Shown one piece after another: positions 16,892 through 25,396 of a stretch of 64,000 nucleotides of DNA. Position 1 is the first letter of the stretch; each line of letters opens with the position of its first letter. The notes below the pieces were generated by a model. That model ran no database searches. It saw nothing but the letters and a program-made list of their open reading frames with translations, and was not told the origin of the DNA. The position numbers and the translations under genes were made by a program. The stretch is from Candidatus Peregrinibacteria bacterium (GTDB lineage Bacteria > Patescibacteriota > Gracilibacteria > UBA1369 > LOWO2-01-FULL-3), in NCBI GenBank assembly GCA_018654255.1, contig JABILX010000004.1:62001-126000 (forward strand), in the 5' to 3' direction.

Positions 16892-16919
16892 TTGACAACG
16901 GGAAAAACGGTCTTATAAT
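16892..16919 (+). promoter_or_regulatory. Consensus sigma-70 promoter
   Basis: TTGACA at 16892-16897, a 16-bp spacer and TATAAT at 16914-16919. It is placed to drive the 175-aa acidic protein, whose ATG is 30 bp downstream. Confidence 0.85.
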
Positions 16920-16949
16920 GATCGCAACTTATTAATAACAACTTTTATT

Positions 16950-17477
16950 ATGACTGATACGTTTAAAGACGAAGGAATTGAAGGAGATTTACTGGATGGG
17001 GATCGTACAGAGGAAGTAAATCCTGACCTTAGTTTTGATCTTGAAGCGCCTTTACACGCAACTGCGATTGACGTTGCAGATTTGATGGAAGCAGACGTAG
17101 AACCAGACGATGAAATTAAAGATCCAACTTTAGGGGATGATGAAGCTGATGGCGAAGTGGTGGTTCCGGAATCATTTATGAAAAAACTTGAAGAAACAAG
17201 TGAAGGGTGGTCAGAAGAGGAAGCAGCTGCTGAACATTGGGCAAGGCAGATTAAAAGTAATGGTGGTATAGTTGATGCAGGAAGAGGAGAAATAACATAT
17301 CCTCATACTTCTGTCGCTGAAGTTCAACAGGCTTCTCCAGAAGTTGGTATTGAACCAGTCTTGCCAGCTGAAGTGAAGGCTCAAATAGCAGCTAGCGTAG
17401 ACCATGCTATTAGTCAATGGGCGCCAGGAGCAACTGCAGAGGGGCAATTCGCAGGACCATTCACGATGAAAGACTAG
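16950..17477 (+). CDS. Acidic 175-aa protein of unknown function
   Basis: No family recognised. Very acidic (many Asp/Glu in residues 1-95), no membrane segment, and few aromatic residues. The C-terminal third (VEPVLPAEVKAQIAASVDHAISQW-like region) is a predicted helix. A perfect -35/-10 pair directly upstream and the clear ATG after an A/T-rich leader support a real and well-expressed gene. It is convergent with nth, 5 bp apart. Confidence 0.7.
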   Translation: MTDTFKDEGIEGDLLDGDRTEEVNPDLSFDLEAPLHATAIDVADLMEADVEPDDEIKDPTLGDDEADGEVVVPESFMKKLEETSEGWSEEEAAAEHWARQIKSNGGIVDAGRGEITYPHTSVAEVQQASPEVGIEPVLPAEVKAQIAASVDHAISQWAPGATAEGQFAGPFTMKD

Positions 17478-17482
17478 GTCCT

Positions 17483-18139
17483 TCAAACCTTCCTCCCAGG
17501 ACAAATCTTATTAAACTTACAGGTTTCACACTGAGGCCTTCTTGCTATACAGACCTCTCGACCATGCTCAGTTATCAGCAATGAAAACGTCCCCCAATTT
17601 TTTCGCGGAAGCAATTCCATGAGCTCGCGTTCAATCTTCACAGGCTTCTTCCGAGCACCCGCCGAAATCAAGCCCAACAAATCCGTGATTCTCATCACAT
17701 GAGTATCAACAGCCACACCCTCCACAAGTCCAAAAGCATTAAATAACAAAACGTTCGCACTTTTCCTCGCCATCCCCGGCAATCGCAACAACTCCTCCAT
17801 AGTGCGAGGCACCTCGCCACCAAACTCATCAACCACAAGCCGAGCCGCCGCCTTGATATTCTTCGCCTTATTCCTATAAAAACCAGTTGAATGAATACGC
17901 TTTTCCAACTCCGCAGAAGGAACCTCAGCAAAACCCTCAACCGACTTCAACCGAGCAAACAAAGGAGGCGTCACCATGTTGACCCTCTTATCAGTACATT
18001 GAGCAGACAACTGGATCGCAACAAGACATTCCCACGGCGAAGACCAAGTCAGCACCGTCTTCCGACGTCGATACATCTCAAGCAGCATTTCTGATATTTT
18101 TGTTGCGCGCAAAGCCTTCTGCGCTTTAGTTTCTCGCAT
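17483..18139 (-). CDS. nth: Endonuclease III (DNA glycosylase/AP lyase)
   Basis: Base-excision repair enzyme that removes oxidised pyrimidines. The helix-hairpin-helix LLRLPGMARKSANVLL carries the catalytic Lys, and VDTHVMRI carries the catalytic Asp. The C-terminal 4Fe-4S cluster motif Cys-x6-Cys-x2-Cys-x5-Cys is complete (about residues 197, 204, 207 and 213). The hairpin has Met-Ala where most homologues have Val-Gly (LPGVGRK), a small change. Length (218 aa) is normal. Probably co-transcribed with the YjbQ-family gene upstream, 12 bp away. Confidence 0.94.
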   Translation of the reverse strand: MRETKAQKALRATKISEMLLEMYRRRKTVLTWSSPWECLVAIQLSAQCTDKRVNMVTPPLFARLKSVEGFAEVPSAELEKRIHSTGFYRNKAKNIKAAARLVVDEFGGEVPRTMEELLRLPGMARKSANVLLFNAFGLVEGVAVDTHVMRITDLLGLISAGARKKPVKIERELMELLPRKNWGTFSLLITEHGREVCIARRPQCETCKFNKICPGRKV

Positions 18140-18151
18140 AGTAAATTGAAT

Positions 18152-18583
18152 TTATTCAACTTCATCGCCACTAATCCCCATCACTTTCACAACAACTCTC
18201 TTTTTCCTCTGCCCATCAAACTCCGCATAATAAACCTGCTCCCACGGACCGAGATCCAGCCGACCTTCGGTGATCGGCATAGTGATCTGATGTCCGGTAA
18301 TCATTCTCTTCAGGTGAGCGTCAGCATTGTCTTCACCAGTGTGATGATGTTCATAGGGGAGTCCAAAAGGCGCAAGCTTCTCCAGCCATTCATCGATATC
18401 ATGAATCAAGCCAGTCTCCGCGTCATTCACATACACTCCGGCAGTGATATGCATCGCATTGATCAAGACAAAACCCTCCTCAACCCGGCTGTCCTGAACA
18501 ATCCGCTCCACCTCCTCGGTGATACGAATGTATTCGCGTCTCTCCCTAGTGTTGAAAACTAAATAATCGGTATGAACTTTCAT
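18152..18583 (-). CDS. YjbQ/UPF0047 family protein (secondary thiamine-phosphate synthase-like)
   Basis: Small 143-aa protein of the YjbQ family, which can have weak thiamine-phosphate synthase activity; its main role is unsettled. Family motifs are visible: [44 protein letters not shown] and [18 protein letters not shown]. The conserved His residues in HITAG and [12 protein letters not shown] form the metal-binding trimer site in known structures. Length is complete. It is upstream of nth on the same strand. Confidence 0.9.
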   Translation of the reverse strand: MKVHTDYLVFNTRERREYIRITEEVERIVQDSRVEEGFVLINAMHITAGVYVNDAETGLIHDIDEWLEKLAPFGLPYEHHHTGEDNADAHLKRMITGHQITMPITEGRLDLGPWEQVYYAEFDGQRKKRVVVKVMGISGDEVE

Positions 18584-18631
18584 GGTGGCATTATACCACG
18601 CCGCCGGTTACTGACAAACTTCATGAAAATT

Positions 18632-18742
18632 CAGGGAAACCCGTCCAGGGAAACCCGTCCAAGTCTGTTGACAGGAAGTAGCTTGTTGTGAAATTTCCCG
18701 ACATCACAAATGCTCAATCTGTAGAAAAATAAATGTCGGGAA
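18632..18742. repeat. 14-bp tandem repeat and 10-bp inverted repeat in an intergenic region
   Basis: CAGGGAAACCCGTC occurs twice in tandem at 18632-18659. TTCCCGACAT (18695-18704) is repeated inverted as ATGTCGGGAA (18733-18742), with 28 bp between. The gap lies between the start of the YjbQ-family gene and the end of the M23 peptidase gene. No gene seen here. Confidence 0.7.
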
Positions 18743-18801
18743 GACAGAAAACAACCAGAGAAAAAGTCAAACCCCGCCCCTCGTCCACCGCCCAGACCCT
18801 C

Positions 18802-20325
18802 CTACAACCCCTGCAATAAATCGCTATTCAAAATAGATCTTTCCCAATCATCCATGTATTCCTCAGGCAAAAATTCCATATGTTCTTCAGTAAGAACTTC
18901 AAGAGGCAAGAACCTCAAAGGATCTACATAGACTCCATTCTTCATAACTTCGAAGTGAAGATGTGGCCCTGTAGTCATGTATCCAGCTCCCTTTGTTCCA
19001 GGCATTCCACCTGACAATCCGAGAACAGTTCCCTGACTAACGACCTGTCCTTCCTCCACCAAAATATTACTGATATGCCCATAAATAGTCATCAAATTAT
19101 CGTGATGAACGACCATCACATAACTATAACCATAATCATTATCTTTTGCCGCATACACAACTCCTTCTCCAGCGGAGAATATTGGTGTTCCCTGAGCCGC
19201 ACGAACATCTACAGCATTGTGCTGAACGCCAAACACACCTCTATAACCAGGATCATGGAAGAACGCACTCAATCCACGTTCAGGCATCACTGGCCAAACA
19301 AATCCCTCACCGCTAGACGGTTGTGAATGGAATTCATAAATAGTCATGAATCTTTTGCCAACCATATCCTCATACTCTGAAATATCGAACGACGCCCCTT
19401 CCTCAACAATTTTCTCCTGCAAGAACTCAAGAGTTTCCTTGTAAGCCTTTATCTCAGCCAAGACCTCGGTCTGTTGCTCCATTGATTCCTTGAGCAATTC
19501 TCGATATATCTCATCCTGATTTTTTGTAATAGCCAACAGATTCGCCTTTGCAGCTTTCTGCATCTCGAGATTCTCTTTTTGCCCAGATAATTCAAATTCC
19601 AACTTCTCCAAAGAATGTCTCTTCTCCTCTATAGACACTTGTGCATCTTCCAATTCAACAACAAGCCCATCCAAAGTTTCGACCAACCTCACGCCAGTCT
19701 CCTCCAAAATCCCCAAATATTTAATTTCCTTCAAAATATCACCAGTATTTCCATCAGATAGAAGCATCTTGAAGGCATCAAGCTCTCCATCATCAGAAAT
19801 TTCTAGATAAGTATCCCCATAAATATAAAGTTCTCGAATATAATCTTTCAACAAAGTCTTTTGATACGCCAAAGCGACTTCCTTAATATCAATCTCTTCA
19901 TACAAAATCCGAATTTCATTCTCGGCCTTTACAATCTGCTTTATAACAGAGAAAAGTTTCTCCTGAGTCGTCTCAATTTGCTCATCAAAATAAGCCATCT
20001 GATTTTGAAGCTCAGAAACATCGTCTTTCAAGGAGTCAATCCTGTTCCTAGTTTCCCTAATATTACTAGTTATTTGGAAATATTCAGCCTTTGAAATGTC
20101 TAATTCCTGTTGAAGTCTCTGCAAAAACACCTCCTGTTCAGACGCACTCGAAACCGCGTCGGCATCAGTACCAAGCTCAGAAACAGGTATGACAGACGGC
20201 GCCCAATCTCGGGCTCCAGAATCCTGAGCTCCAGTAGAAGCAGGCGATTCATCAGCATATCCGATACCAATCATGGTACCGAAAATGAGCGAAATCACCG
20301 CTATTTTTCTTAGAATTTTGTGCAT
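18802..20325 (-). CDS. Secreted M23 family peptidase with coiled coil (EnvC-like)
   Basis: Probable peptidoglycan hydrolase or activator of amidases at the cell surface. A signal peptide (KILRKIAVISLIFGTMIGIGYA, residues about 4-25) precedes a long coiled coil at about residues 65-310, rich in Glu, Leu and Lys. The LytM/M23 domain is at about 345-475. It keeps the zinc ligands: H-x3-D in HNAVDV and HLH in GPHLHFEV, so it may be an active enzyme, unlike EnvC of E. coli. The order (signal, coil, LytM) is that of EnvC/NlpD-like division proteins. A good minus-strand promoter lies 22-50 bp upstream. Confidence 0.9.
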   Translation of the reverse strand: MHKILRKIAVISLIFGTMIGIGYADESPASTGAQDSGARDWAPSVIPVSELGTDADAVSSASEQEVFLQRLQQELDISKAEYFQITSNIRETRNRIDSLKDDVSELQNQMAYFDEQIETTQEKLFSVIKQIVKAENEIRILYEEIDIKEVALAYQKTLLKDYIRELYIYGDTYLEISDDGELDAFKMLLSDGNTGDILKEIKYLGILEETGVRLVETLDGLVVELEDAQVSIEEKRHSLEKLEFELSGQKENLEMQKAAKANLLAITKNQDEIYRELLKESMEQQTEVLAEIKAYKETLEFLQEKIVEEGASFDISEYEDMVGKRFMTIYEFHSQPSSGEGFVWPVMPERGLSAFFHDPGYRGVFGVQHNAVDVRAAQGTPIFSAGEGVVYAAKDNDYGYSYVMVVHHDNLMTIYGHISNILVEEGQVVSQGTVLGLSGGMPGTKGAGYMTTGPHLHFEVMKNGVYVDPLRFLPLEVLTEEHMEFLPEEYMDDWERSILNSDLLQGL

Positions 20326-20346
20326 AATTAACCTGTTTATCCGTAT

Positions 20347-20375
20347 ATTATACCATAAAAAAGCCCCTCCAACAA
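20347..20375 (-). promoter_or_regulatory. Promoter of the M23 peptidase gene
   Basis: On the minus strand TTGTTG (20375-20370), 17 bp and TATAAT (20352-20347), ending 21 bp before the ATG at 20325. Confidence 0.65.
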
Positions 20376-20462
20376 TCCACCACAGGTTGACTATCCAAGA
20401 CTAAATGGTCGAATAATCTTCCGCCCAACCCCAAACCAAATCATAAATCAGCGATTTTTTGC

Positions 20463-20491
20463 TTGCATACAAGATAAATTTCACCTAGAAT
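20463..20491 (+). promoter_or_regulatory. Promoter of rpmA
   Basis: TTGCAT at 20463-20468, 17 bp and TAGAAT at 20486-20491, upstream of the L27 ATG at 20528. Confidence 0.65.
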
Positions 20492-20527
20492 ACGCCTCGC
20501 ATTTAAGCTGCATTTAATCTAGAAATA

Positions 20528-20812
20528 ATGTCACACACCAAATCGGGTGGATCTACCAAGAACGCACGCGACTCGCAGGCGAAACGTCTCGGAGTAAAAG
20601 TATTCGGAGGCCAAAAAGTAACAGCTGGATCTATCATAATCAGACAGAGAGGAACCAAGTTTCACTCAGGTGAAAATACCGGAATGGGAACAGACCATAC
20701 AATCTTCGCGACAAAAGATGGAGAAGTTAAGTTTACAGAGAAGAAACAAAAGAAATACGACGGGAGAATATTCAAAGACAAGTTTGTAAACATCGTTTCA
20801 GAATCTAAATAA
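20528..20812 (+). CDS. rpmA: 50S ribosomal protein L27
   Basis: Large-subunit protein whose N-terminus reaches toward the peptidyl-transferase centre. The family start is clear: [28 protein letters not shown], then [22 protein letters not shown] and [12 protein letters not shown]. The protein starts directly at the mature-like sequence, with no cleavable N-terminal extension of the Firmicutes type. The usual partner rplU (L21) is not next to it. Followed 9 bp later by a small membrane protein gene. Confidence 0.97.
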   Translation: MSHTKSGGSTKNARDSQAKRLGVKVFGGQKVTAGSIIIRQRGTKFHSGENTGMGTDHTIFATKDGEVKFTEKKQKKYDGRIFKDKFVNIVSESK

Positions 20813-20821
20813 CCCCATTCT

Positions 20822-21091
20822 ATGAAACTAAAAGTTTTACCATTTGCATTAGCACTTGGTGTTATTTGCGGTTTAGGGCTTTTCGTCGCACATCTGATGG
20901 CTCTATACGCAGATTACGGAACTTCATGGATCGCATTGGTCCAGGAGGTTTATCCATACTACGAATTGACGCTTGGTGGAGCATTTTTAGGCGCTCTGTA
21001 TTGTTTCCTTGATGGATTCATTGGAGGTCTAATCTTCGCCGGACTATACAATCTTTTCGGATTTGGATGCTGCTGCAAACGCTGCAAATAA
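20822..21091 (+). CDS. Small holin-like membrane protein
   Basis: An 89-aa protein with two clear membrane helices (residues about 5-28 and 50-80) and a Cys-rich end (GCCCKRCK). The LGLFVAHL segment and the LDGFIGGLIFAGLYNLF end resemble a family commonly annotated as 'bacteriophage holin' in bacterial genomes, though nothing around it is phage-like. It lies 9 bp after rpmA and 13 bp before the next gene, so the three may form an operon. Pore or lysis function is not shown. Confidence 0.7.
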   Translation: MKLKVLPFALALGVICGLGLFVAHLMALYADYGTSWIALVQEVYPYYELTLGGAFLGALYCFLDGFIGGLIFAGLYNLFGFGCCCKRCK

Positions 21092-21104
21092 GAAGAAATA
21101 ATAA

Positions 21105-21824
21105 ATGGATTTAGAATTTTTCTCTGGTTTCAACCAGTCAGAAGGGATGGATGAAGCTTCATTCGAACGTTTCAAGGAACGAATGAAACGCGCTGCTGCC
21201 CAAATTAAAGCTCTCAAAAAAGAAGAAAAAAGACGCAAAAAGAAAGAAGACGAGCTCATCAAAATACTTTTGAGATTCATCCAAACTTCACACAAGAAAG
21301 AGCTTATACTTGTTATATCAAGAGCACTGGAACAAAATCTTCCAGCCAATTTTATATTGGCAATCGTACTTCTGGGGAATGAAGACATTCAGAAGGAAAT
21401 AGGGGACTATTTAATGTTAAAAGGCCCAAAGATTGAAGAAGAAAACGCTCTAACATTTTTTCGTGAAGATAAGACCCTCCCTCTCAAGGTTAAGATCGAG
21501 ATCGACCAATGGATCAAAAACATCATCTACCAAGCAGGAGAGAGCCCTCAAAAGCTTCTCAGGTATGCTTACGATGTTGAAGAGGTCACAGTTGAAGACG
21601 AGGATGAAACACGAAAAGTAAAAGTCATCAGCAAACGCCTCACTCAACTAACAGCCCACGTCATCTTCGACTTCCTGAAACAAAACGGTATTGAAGAAGA
21701 TATAGTTAAATTAAAAGAATTCTCCCACTTCTTGATGAAAGGAATTTTGAAAAAGACTCAAGAAGATCTCGAAAGTAGACCAGAGCTTGGTTTCGGAAAT
21801 GCAAACCAGCAACAGGCAGCATAA
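21105..21824 (+). CDS. Unknown 239-aa helical protein
   Basis: No family recognised. Soluble and mainly helical, with a highly basic coiled stretch near residues 25-50 (KALKKEEKRRKKKEDE). The middle contains a segment rich in hydrophobic and acidic residues (VISRALEQNLPANFILAIV). The C-terminus is Gln-rich (NANQQQAA). It follows the holin-like gene by 13 bp and probably shares its transcript. Confidence 0.65.
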   Translation: MDLEFFSGFNQSEGMDEASFERFKERMKRAAAQIKALKKEEKRRKKKEDELIKILLRFIQTSHKKELILVISRALEQNLPANFILAIVLLGNEDIQKEIGDYLMLKGPKIEEENALTFFREDKTLPLKVKIEIDQWIKNIIYQAGESPQKLLRYAYDVEEVTVEDEDETRKVKVISKRLTQLTAHVIFDFLKQNGIEEDIVKLKEFSHFLMKGILKKTQEDLESRPELGFGNANQQQAA

Positions 21825-21832
21825 GGCGCGAC

Positions 21833-22075
21833 CTACTTCGGACCAAAACCCTTTATCTTCATTTCAGCGATCAAATCCTCAGGAGGCATATGCAACAAAT
21901 CCATCGTGCAGATGTAATTCGCAACTCTCTGAAATTCACGATCATTGATATCGTGATAATCCAGCTGATAACACATATCAACCACCTTCGACAGGTTCTG
22001 CTCGTCGAGTCCATGTTTGATAGAAAGATCTATAAGAAATTTATTCTCCATGAAATTGGTTAGTTCGTACTTCAT
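21833..22075 (-). CDS. Small 80-aa protein of unknown function
   Basis: No family recognised. Acidic, helical, with three Cys or Met-rich helices (VVDMCYQLDYHDINDREF, ICTMDLLHMPPEDL). It is convergent with the 239-aa gene (8-bp gap) and divergent from the membrane protein gene, 35 bp apart. Codon use and the tight packing support a real gene, but the evidence is modest. Confidence 0.5.
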   Translation of the reverse strand: MKYELTNFMENKFLIDLSIKHGLDEQNLSKVVDMCYQLDYHDINDREFQRVANYICTMDLLHMPPEDLIAEMKIKGFGPK

Positions 22076-22110
22076 AATATGCTAAAATCAAACAAAATTA
22101 AACAAAAAAC

Positions 22111-22650
22111 ATGACAATCAACTTCATAGTAGGAATAATCGGCGCCCTCACCTTGATCGGAGGAGCCGCATACCCAATTGAAAAAGTCTCACACCCTTCA
22201 AAATCAGTAAAAAACTGGCTCTTTCTCATAGGTGGCGTGCTGATGTTCGCATACGCATTGCTGAACTACCTCACAACAGGCGGAAGCATCTTCTTCGTGC
22301 TAATGCAGACGCTTATCAACGTCAGCTCAGTCTTCATGATGTTGGACACAGACGACCGCATCGACACAGGCATCATCTCAGCTCTCGGCTTAATCTTGAT
22401 CGGCGTGTCTTTTTATCTGTTCGAAGGTTATCAAACGATCATCTTCGTCGCAGGTTTGAGCGGAATCGCCGTCGGATACGTGATGGAAATGAACACCTTC
22501 AAAAGAAACTTCGCATTGATGCTCGGAAGCATGTTCGTCACAGTCTTCAGCTACATGGTGGGGGACATGATTTTCACCGTTTTAAACCTATTCTTCGCAA
22601 TCTTTGCCGGGTACTGGGCTTGGAAGATTGGTGGGAAGAAAAGTCAATAA
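22111..22650 (+). CDS. Polytopic membrane protein, unknown function
   Basis: A 179-aa protein with about six hydrophobic helices (near residues 4-22, 35-55, 58-78, 87-105, 107-125 and 133-172) and very short loops, so almost entirely in the membrane. No motif recognised. The start ATG at 22111 follows an A-rich leader without a Shine-Dalgarno sequence. Its last 7 bp overlap the 3' end of the convergent toxin gene. Confidence 0.7.
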   Translation: MTINFIVGIIGALTLIGGAAYPIEKVSHPSKSVKNWLFLIGGVLMFAYALLNYLTTGGSIFFVLMQTLINVSSVFMMLDTDDRIDTGIISALGLILIGVSFYLFEGYQTIIFVAGLSGIAVGYVMEMNTFKRNFALMLGSMFVTVFSYMVGDMIFTVLNLFFAIFAGYWAWKIGGKKSQ

Positions 22651-22904
22651 ACACTCGAATGTTTTCCGATATTTAACATCAGGACGACAGTATGATCGTT
22701 GTGTTCTTCGAAAATAATTCTAACATCTCCAGTAACAGAAACTGCGCGTTTACCAATCAAGTTTCCACTCAACGCATGGTTCTTTAATTTTGGATCGAAA
22801 GGATCTACGTAAAAAAGCTTCAAAACGCTATCTGTTTTGTCGCGAAGAACCTTGGGCAATTTTCGATATTGCTTCTCAAATTTTTTGTGCAGATATACTT
22901 GCAT
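22644..22904 (-). CDS. RelE/YafQ-superfamily type II toxin
   Basis: Predicted mRNA interferase of 86 residues that cleaves mRNA on the ribosome. The order of motifs fits the YafQ/RelE family: YLHKKFEKQYRKLP at the start, then DPFDPKLKNHALSGNL, KRAVSVTGDVRIIFEE and the C-terminal LMLNIGKHSSVY. His, Arg and Tyr candidates for catalysis are present. It begins 4 bp after the antitoxin stop codon, the usual antitoxin-first order. Confidence 0.9.
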   Translation of the reverse strand: MQVYLHKKFEKQYRKLPKVLRDKTDSVLKLFYVDPFDPKLKNHALSGNLIGKRAVSVTGDVRIIFEEHNDHTVVLMLNIGKHSSVY

Positions 22905-22908
22905 TAAC

Positions 22909-23184
22909 CTATTTTTTTAACTCAGAGATTAACTGTTCAGCAGAGTTGAAAGGACCTTTAATATTTTTACCACGCTTAGCTTCCAATGCGGCCTCAATTA
23001 TAGAATCTTCTTCCTCAAGAGTAAGGCCATTTTCAGTAACTATTCGGAAAGGAATACCTTTTTTCAGAACAACCTGTCTGAAAAAAGCTTTGATAGCTGT
23101 GCTCATATCTAGGCCAAGTTCGTTTAAAACTTTTTGGGCAGATTTTTTTGTTTCCTCGTCAATCCGAATTTGAATTGTAGTCAT
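22909..23184 (-). CDS. RelB/DinJ-family antitoxin
   Basis: A 91-aa antitoxin with an N-terminal ribbon-helix-helix DNA-binding domain (MTTIQIRIDEETKKSAQKVL and MSTAIKAFFRQVV) and a C-terminal tail that would wrap the toxin. The RelB/DinJ pattern LGLDMSTAIKAFFxQ is clear. A near-perfect promoter lies upstream, and the short palindrome TGACAATGTCA (23230-23240) overlaps the -35 box, so autorepression by the RelBE complex is likely. Confidence 0.9.
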   Translation of the reverse strand: MTTIQIRIDEETKKSAQKVLNELGLDMSTAIKAFFRQVVLKKGIPFRIVTENGLTLEEEDSIIEAALEAKRGKNIKGPFNSAEQLISELKK

Positions 23185-23211
23185 GAAAATATTTTATTTA
23201 AATCTATTCAA

Positions 23212-23240
23212 AGTATACCAAAGCGTAATGACAATGTCAA
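23212..23240 (-). promoter_or_regulatory. Toxin-antitoxin promoter with overlapping palindrome
   Basis: On the minus strand TTGACA (23240-23235), 17 bp and TATACT (23217-23212). The palindromic TGACA/TGTCA arms at 23230-23240 cover the -35 box and are a candidate operator for the antitoxin. Confidence 0.8.
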
Positions 23241-23338
23241 TACGAGGGTTTTTGTGGTTTTATGGGGTGACTGCTCGGACTGTTTATTTATTCGCTATGC
23301 TGTGATACAGTTTTTTCTTATTTAAAAGTTTGTTAGCT

Positions 23339-24289
23339 ATGACCGAACGATTTGATCTTATTCAAAGAAACGATAGATTCCCTGTTGATTTACACGTACA
23401 CACAGTTAATTCTGACGGCCTTGAAGATCCTCTCGGTGTCATAAAAGAAGCTGCAAGTAATGGGATCAACACAATCGCATTTGCAGAGCATAACCTCGTT
23501 GCTGATAATCATGCGGAGCTCGTAGAAACCGCTTCTGCCGAGGGAGTTGAAATACCTTTTCCTGCGATCGAGGTAGACACCGTTTATCATAATGAAGACG
23601 GACATCCTGAGGCAAAGTTCCATATTCTGGGTTATGGTGATGGGGTACTAAATGATGAATTTCTGAAATACGCCTCATTACCAAACTCTGTTTATTATCA
23701 CTATTTTGTAGAGTTGGTTGATAAATTGCGGCGAGAACATGGATTTGATCTTCCATCGGTAGACGATATGATGAGAGGTGTCCAGCCAAACGGGACATAT
23801 GCAAAACCTCATTGTCGTCAAATTTTCCGAAAACACGTGGCCTGGTATATTGGGCAGATAGTGGATATGGGCCTTGAGGAAATCAAAAGAACCTATCTGC
23901 CGGAAATTCCCAATGAATTAAAAGCTATGAGGGCTCTTGATACCATTGAAGTAATTAGAAAGTTGGTCGAACTGGGTTGTTTGGCTGGGGCTGCACATCC
24001 TGGCTGGCATACTCCTTTTGATAACGATTCCGGGCAAATCCCCACTCGTTTATTCGATATATTGTCTTCGATGAAGGCTGCGGGAATGTGTGGATTGGAA
24101 AGTATGCACAGAAGGACAAATTTTGAAAATCAAGCAGCTCTTTATAGATTTGCTCAAGCAGAGGATTTAATGATTGTTGGCGGGAGCGATTATCATGCTA
24201 AAGGGGAAGTTGAAGTCGGCCAGCATGGATTACTGGAGAGCGAATTAGATAGAATAAAAGAACATCTCGCTAGAGTGGTAGCGCAATAG
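23339..24289 (+). CDS. PHP-domain metal-dependent phosphoesterase
   Basis: Predicted phosphoesterase of the PHP superfamily (polymerase and histidinol phosphatase fold). The metal-site motifs are DLHVHTVNSDG near residue 17, FAEHN near 50, GAAHPGW near 222 and GGSDYHAKG near 285. Start placed at ATG 23339 (MTERFDLIQ); a TTG 9 bp upstream is less likely. Length (316 aa) is similar to other stand-alone PHP proteins. The substrate could be a nucleotide or sugar phosphate. Its 3' end overlaps the convergent radical SAM gene by 20 bp. Confidence 0.87.
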   Translation: MTERFDLIQRNDRFPVDLHVHTVNSDGLEDPLGVIKEAASNGINTIAFAEHNLVADNHAELVETASAEGVEIPFPAIEVDTVYHNEDGHPEAKFHILGYGDGVLNDEFLKYASLPNSVYYHYFVELVDKLRREHGFDLPSVDDMMRGVQPNGTYAKPHCRQIFRKHVAWYIGQIVDMGLEEIKRTYLPEIPNELKAMRALDTIEVIRKLVELGCLAGAAHPGWHTPFDNDSGQIPTRLFDILSSMKAAGMCGLESMHRRTNFENQAALYRFAQAEDLMIVGGSDYHAKGEVEVGQHGLLESELDRIKEHLARVVAQ

Positions 24290-25211
24290 TTCTGGAGTCA
24301 TCAATCCAACTTGAACGAGCTATTCTTTCTGGACCAAGAATGATTCTATTAATTTTTTTCGAATCTCCTTCATCTATTTTGAATTCCTTTTTTATTGTTA
24401 TTTTTGATTTACCATTCGTAAGAACATGTAGATGATATTTCCCGTCATGTCTGCTGCTTAGCTCTGTATATCCATAGTCAGCAACTAATTGCTCTACAAT
24501 CGAATCCAGATCTATTTCTTCATTTATTCTATGATGTAAGGATGATTCGGGCGTTGTTTTTCTGAATTTATCAGGGACGTGTCCCCCTGCTCTAAAAAGA
24601 AAATTATTTACTCCACAACTCTCTCCGAATTCTACATATCTGTGCATATCGCCAGCTGAGAAAACCCCATCTGGAGTCATATAGGAGCTTAATTTTAACA
24701 AAAACCTCGTTTCTTCTTGGAGATCTGCGATTCTTCTTATTTCATCTACTGTTGATACTTTTTTTGCTCTCATTATTTCTGTATTCTTGGCCTCATCGTG
24801 ATGTGCTCTGCTAAGATTGAGTATATCAATATGTGTTCTAGCAACCTGTTCTATCAGGGGACTTCCTTCAACGTCCGCAAACAAACCATATCCATTTGAG
24901 TATAATTTTCTTTTAACTCCAAACTGCGGTGCAGCACGCCGAATAAGCTTTACTAATTTCTCTGGCTGTATAGTTGGCTCACCTCCCGTGAACACTACTT
25001 TTTCTATCCCTGCCTTGATGCAAAGCTGTAATGCCGCCTCTACCACAGGATCATCATGCTCCAAATACCTTCCTTCACCAGCATAAGTGACTTGATCATA
25101 ACAAAACACACAATTTGCATTACAATTATTAGACGCAATAAAATAGAAGGCTGCGCCATCTTTTATCGGATCTATATCTGGGTCATGAAAAGGTTTATCC
25201 ATTTTTAACAT
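24270..25211 (-). CDS. Radical SAM protein
   Basis: 4Fe-4S enzyme that cuts S-adenosylmethionine to start a radical reaction. The cluster motif Cys-x3-Cys-x2-Cys is at residues 30, 34 and 37 (NNCNANCVFCYD), with the GGEP motif at VVFTGGEPTIQP near residue 77. The remainder fits a TIM-barrel core with no clear second cluster or auxiliary domain, and the last 80 residues (TNGKSKITIKKEF) are a small beta tail. No subfamily recognised; MoaA-like and peptide-modifying types are both possible. It has its own promoter, and sits among PHP and HAD phosphatases. Confidence 0.87.
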   Translation of the reverse strand: MLKMDKPFHDPDIDPIKDGAAFYFIASNNCNANCVFCYDQVTYAGEGRYLEHDDPVVEAALQLCIKAGIEKVVFTGGEPTIQPEKLVKLIRRAAPQFGVKRKLYSNGYGLFADVEGSPLIEQVARTHIDILNLSRAHHDEAKNTEIMRAKKVSTVDEIRRIADLQEETRFLLKLSSYMTPDGVFSAGDMHRYVEFGESCGVNNFLFRAGGHVPDKFRKTTPESSLHHRINEEIDLDSIVEQLVADYGYTELSSRHDGKYHLHVLTNGKSKITIKKEFKIDEGDSKKINRIILGPERIARSSWIDDSRTIALPL

Positions 25212-25229
25212 ACCAAGTTAAGGTGGTGA

Positions 25230-25258
25230 ATATTATGGCATTCCTAGATAAAAATCAA
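25230..25258 (-). promoter_or_regulatory. Promoter of the radical SAM gene
   Basis: On the minus strand TTGATT (25258-25253), 17 bp and TAATAT (25235-25230), 18 bp before the start codon. Confidence 0.65.
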
Positions 25259-25343
25259 TATACGAGACTGTTTTTGCAAAGAACTCGTCATGTTTGAACT
25301 GATTATTCAGCTTGAAAAAGCCATGAATTATTGTTCCACCCAC

Positions 25344-25372
25344 TTGACTTACAGGGAATAAGTGTTTAAAAT
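25344..25372 (+). promoter_or_regulatory. Promoter of the HAD hydrolase gene
   Basis: TTGACT at 25344-25349, 17 bp and TAAAAT at 25367-25372, 24 bp before the ATG at 25397. Confidence 0.7.
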
Positions 25373-25396
25373 TAGCTCCTTGCTTAACGTAATTAA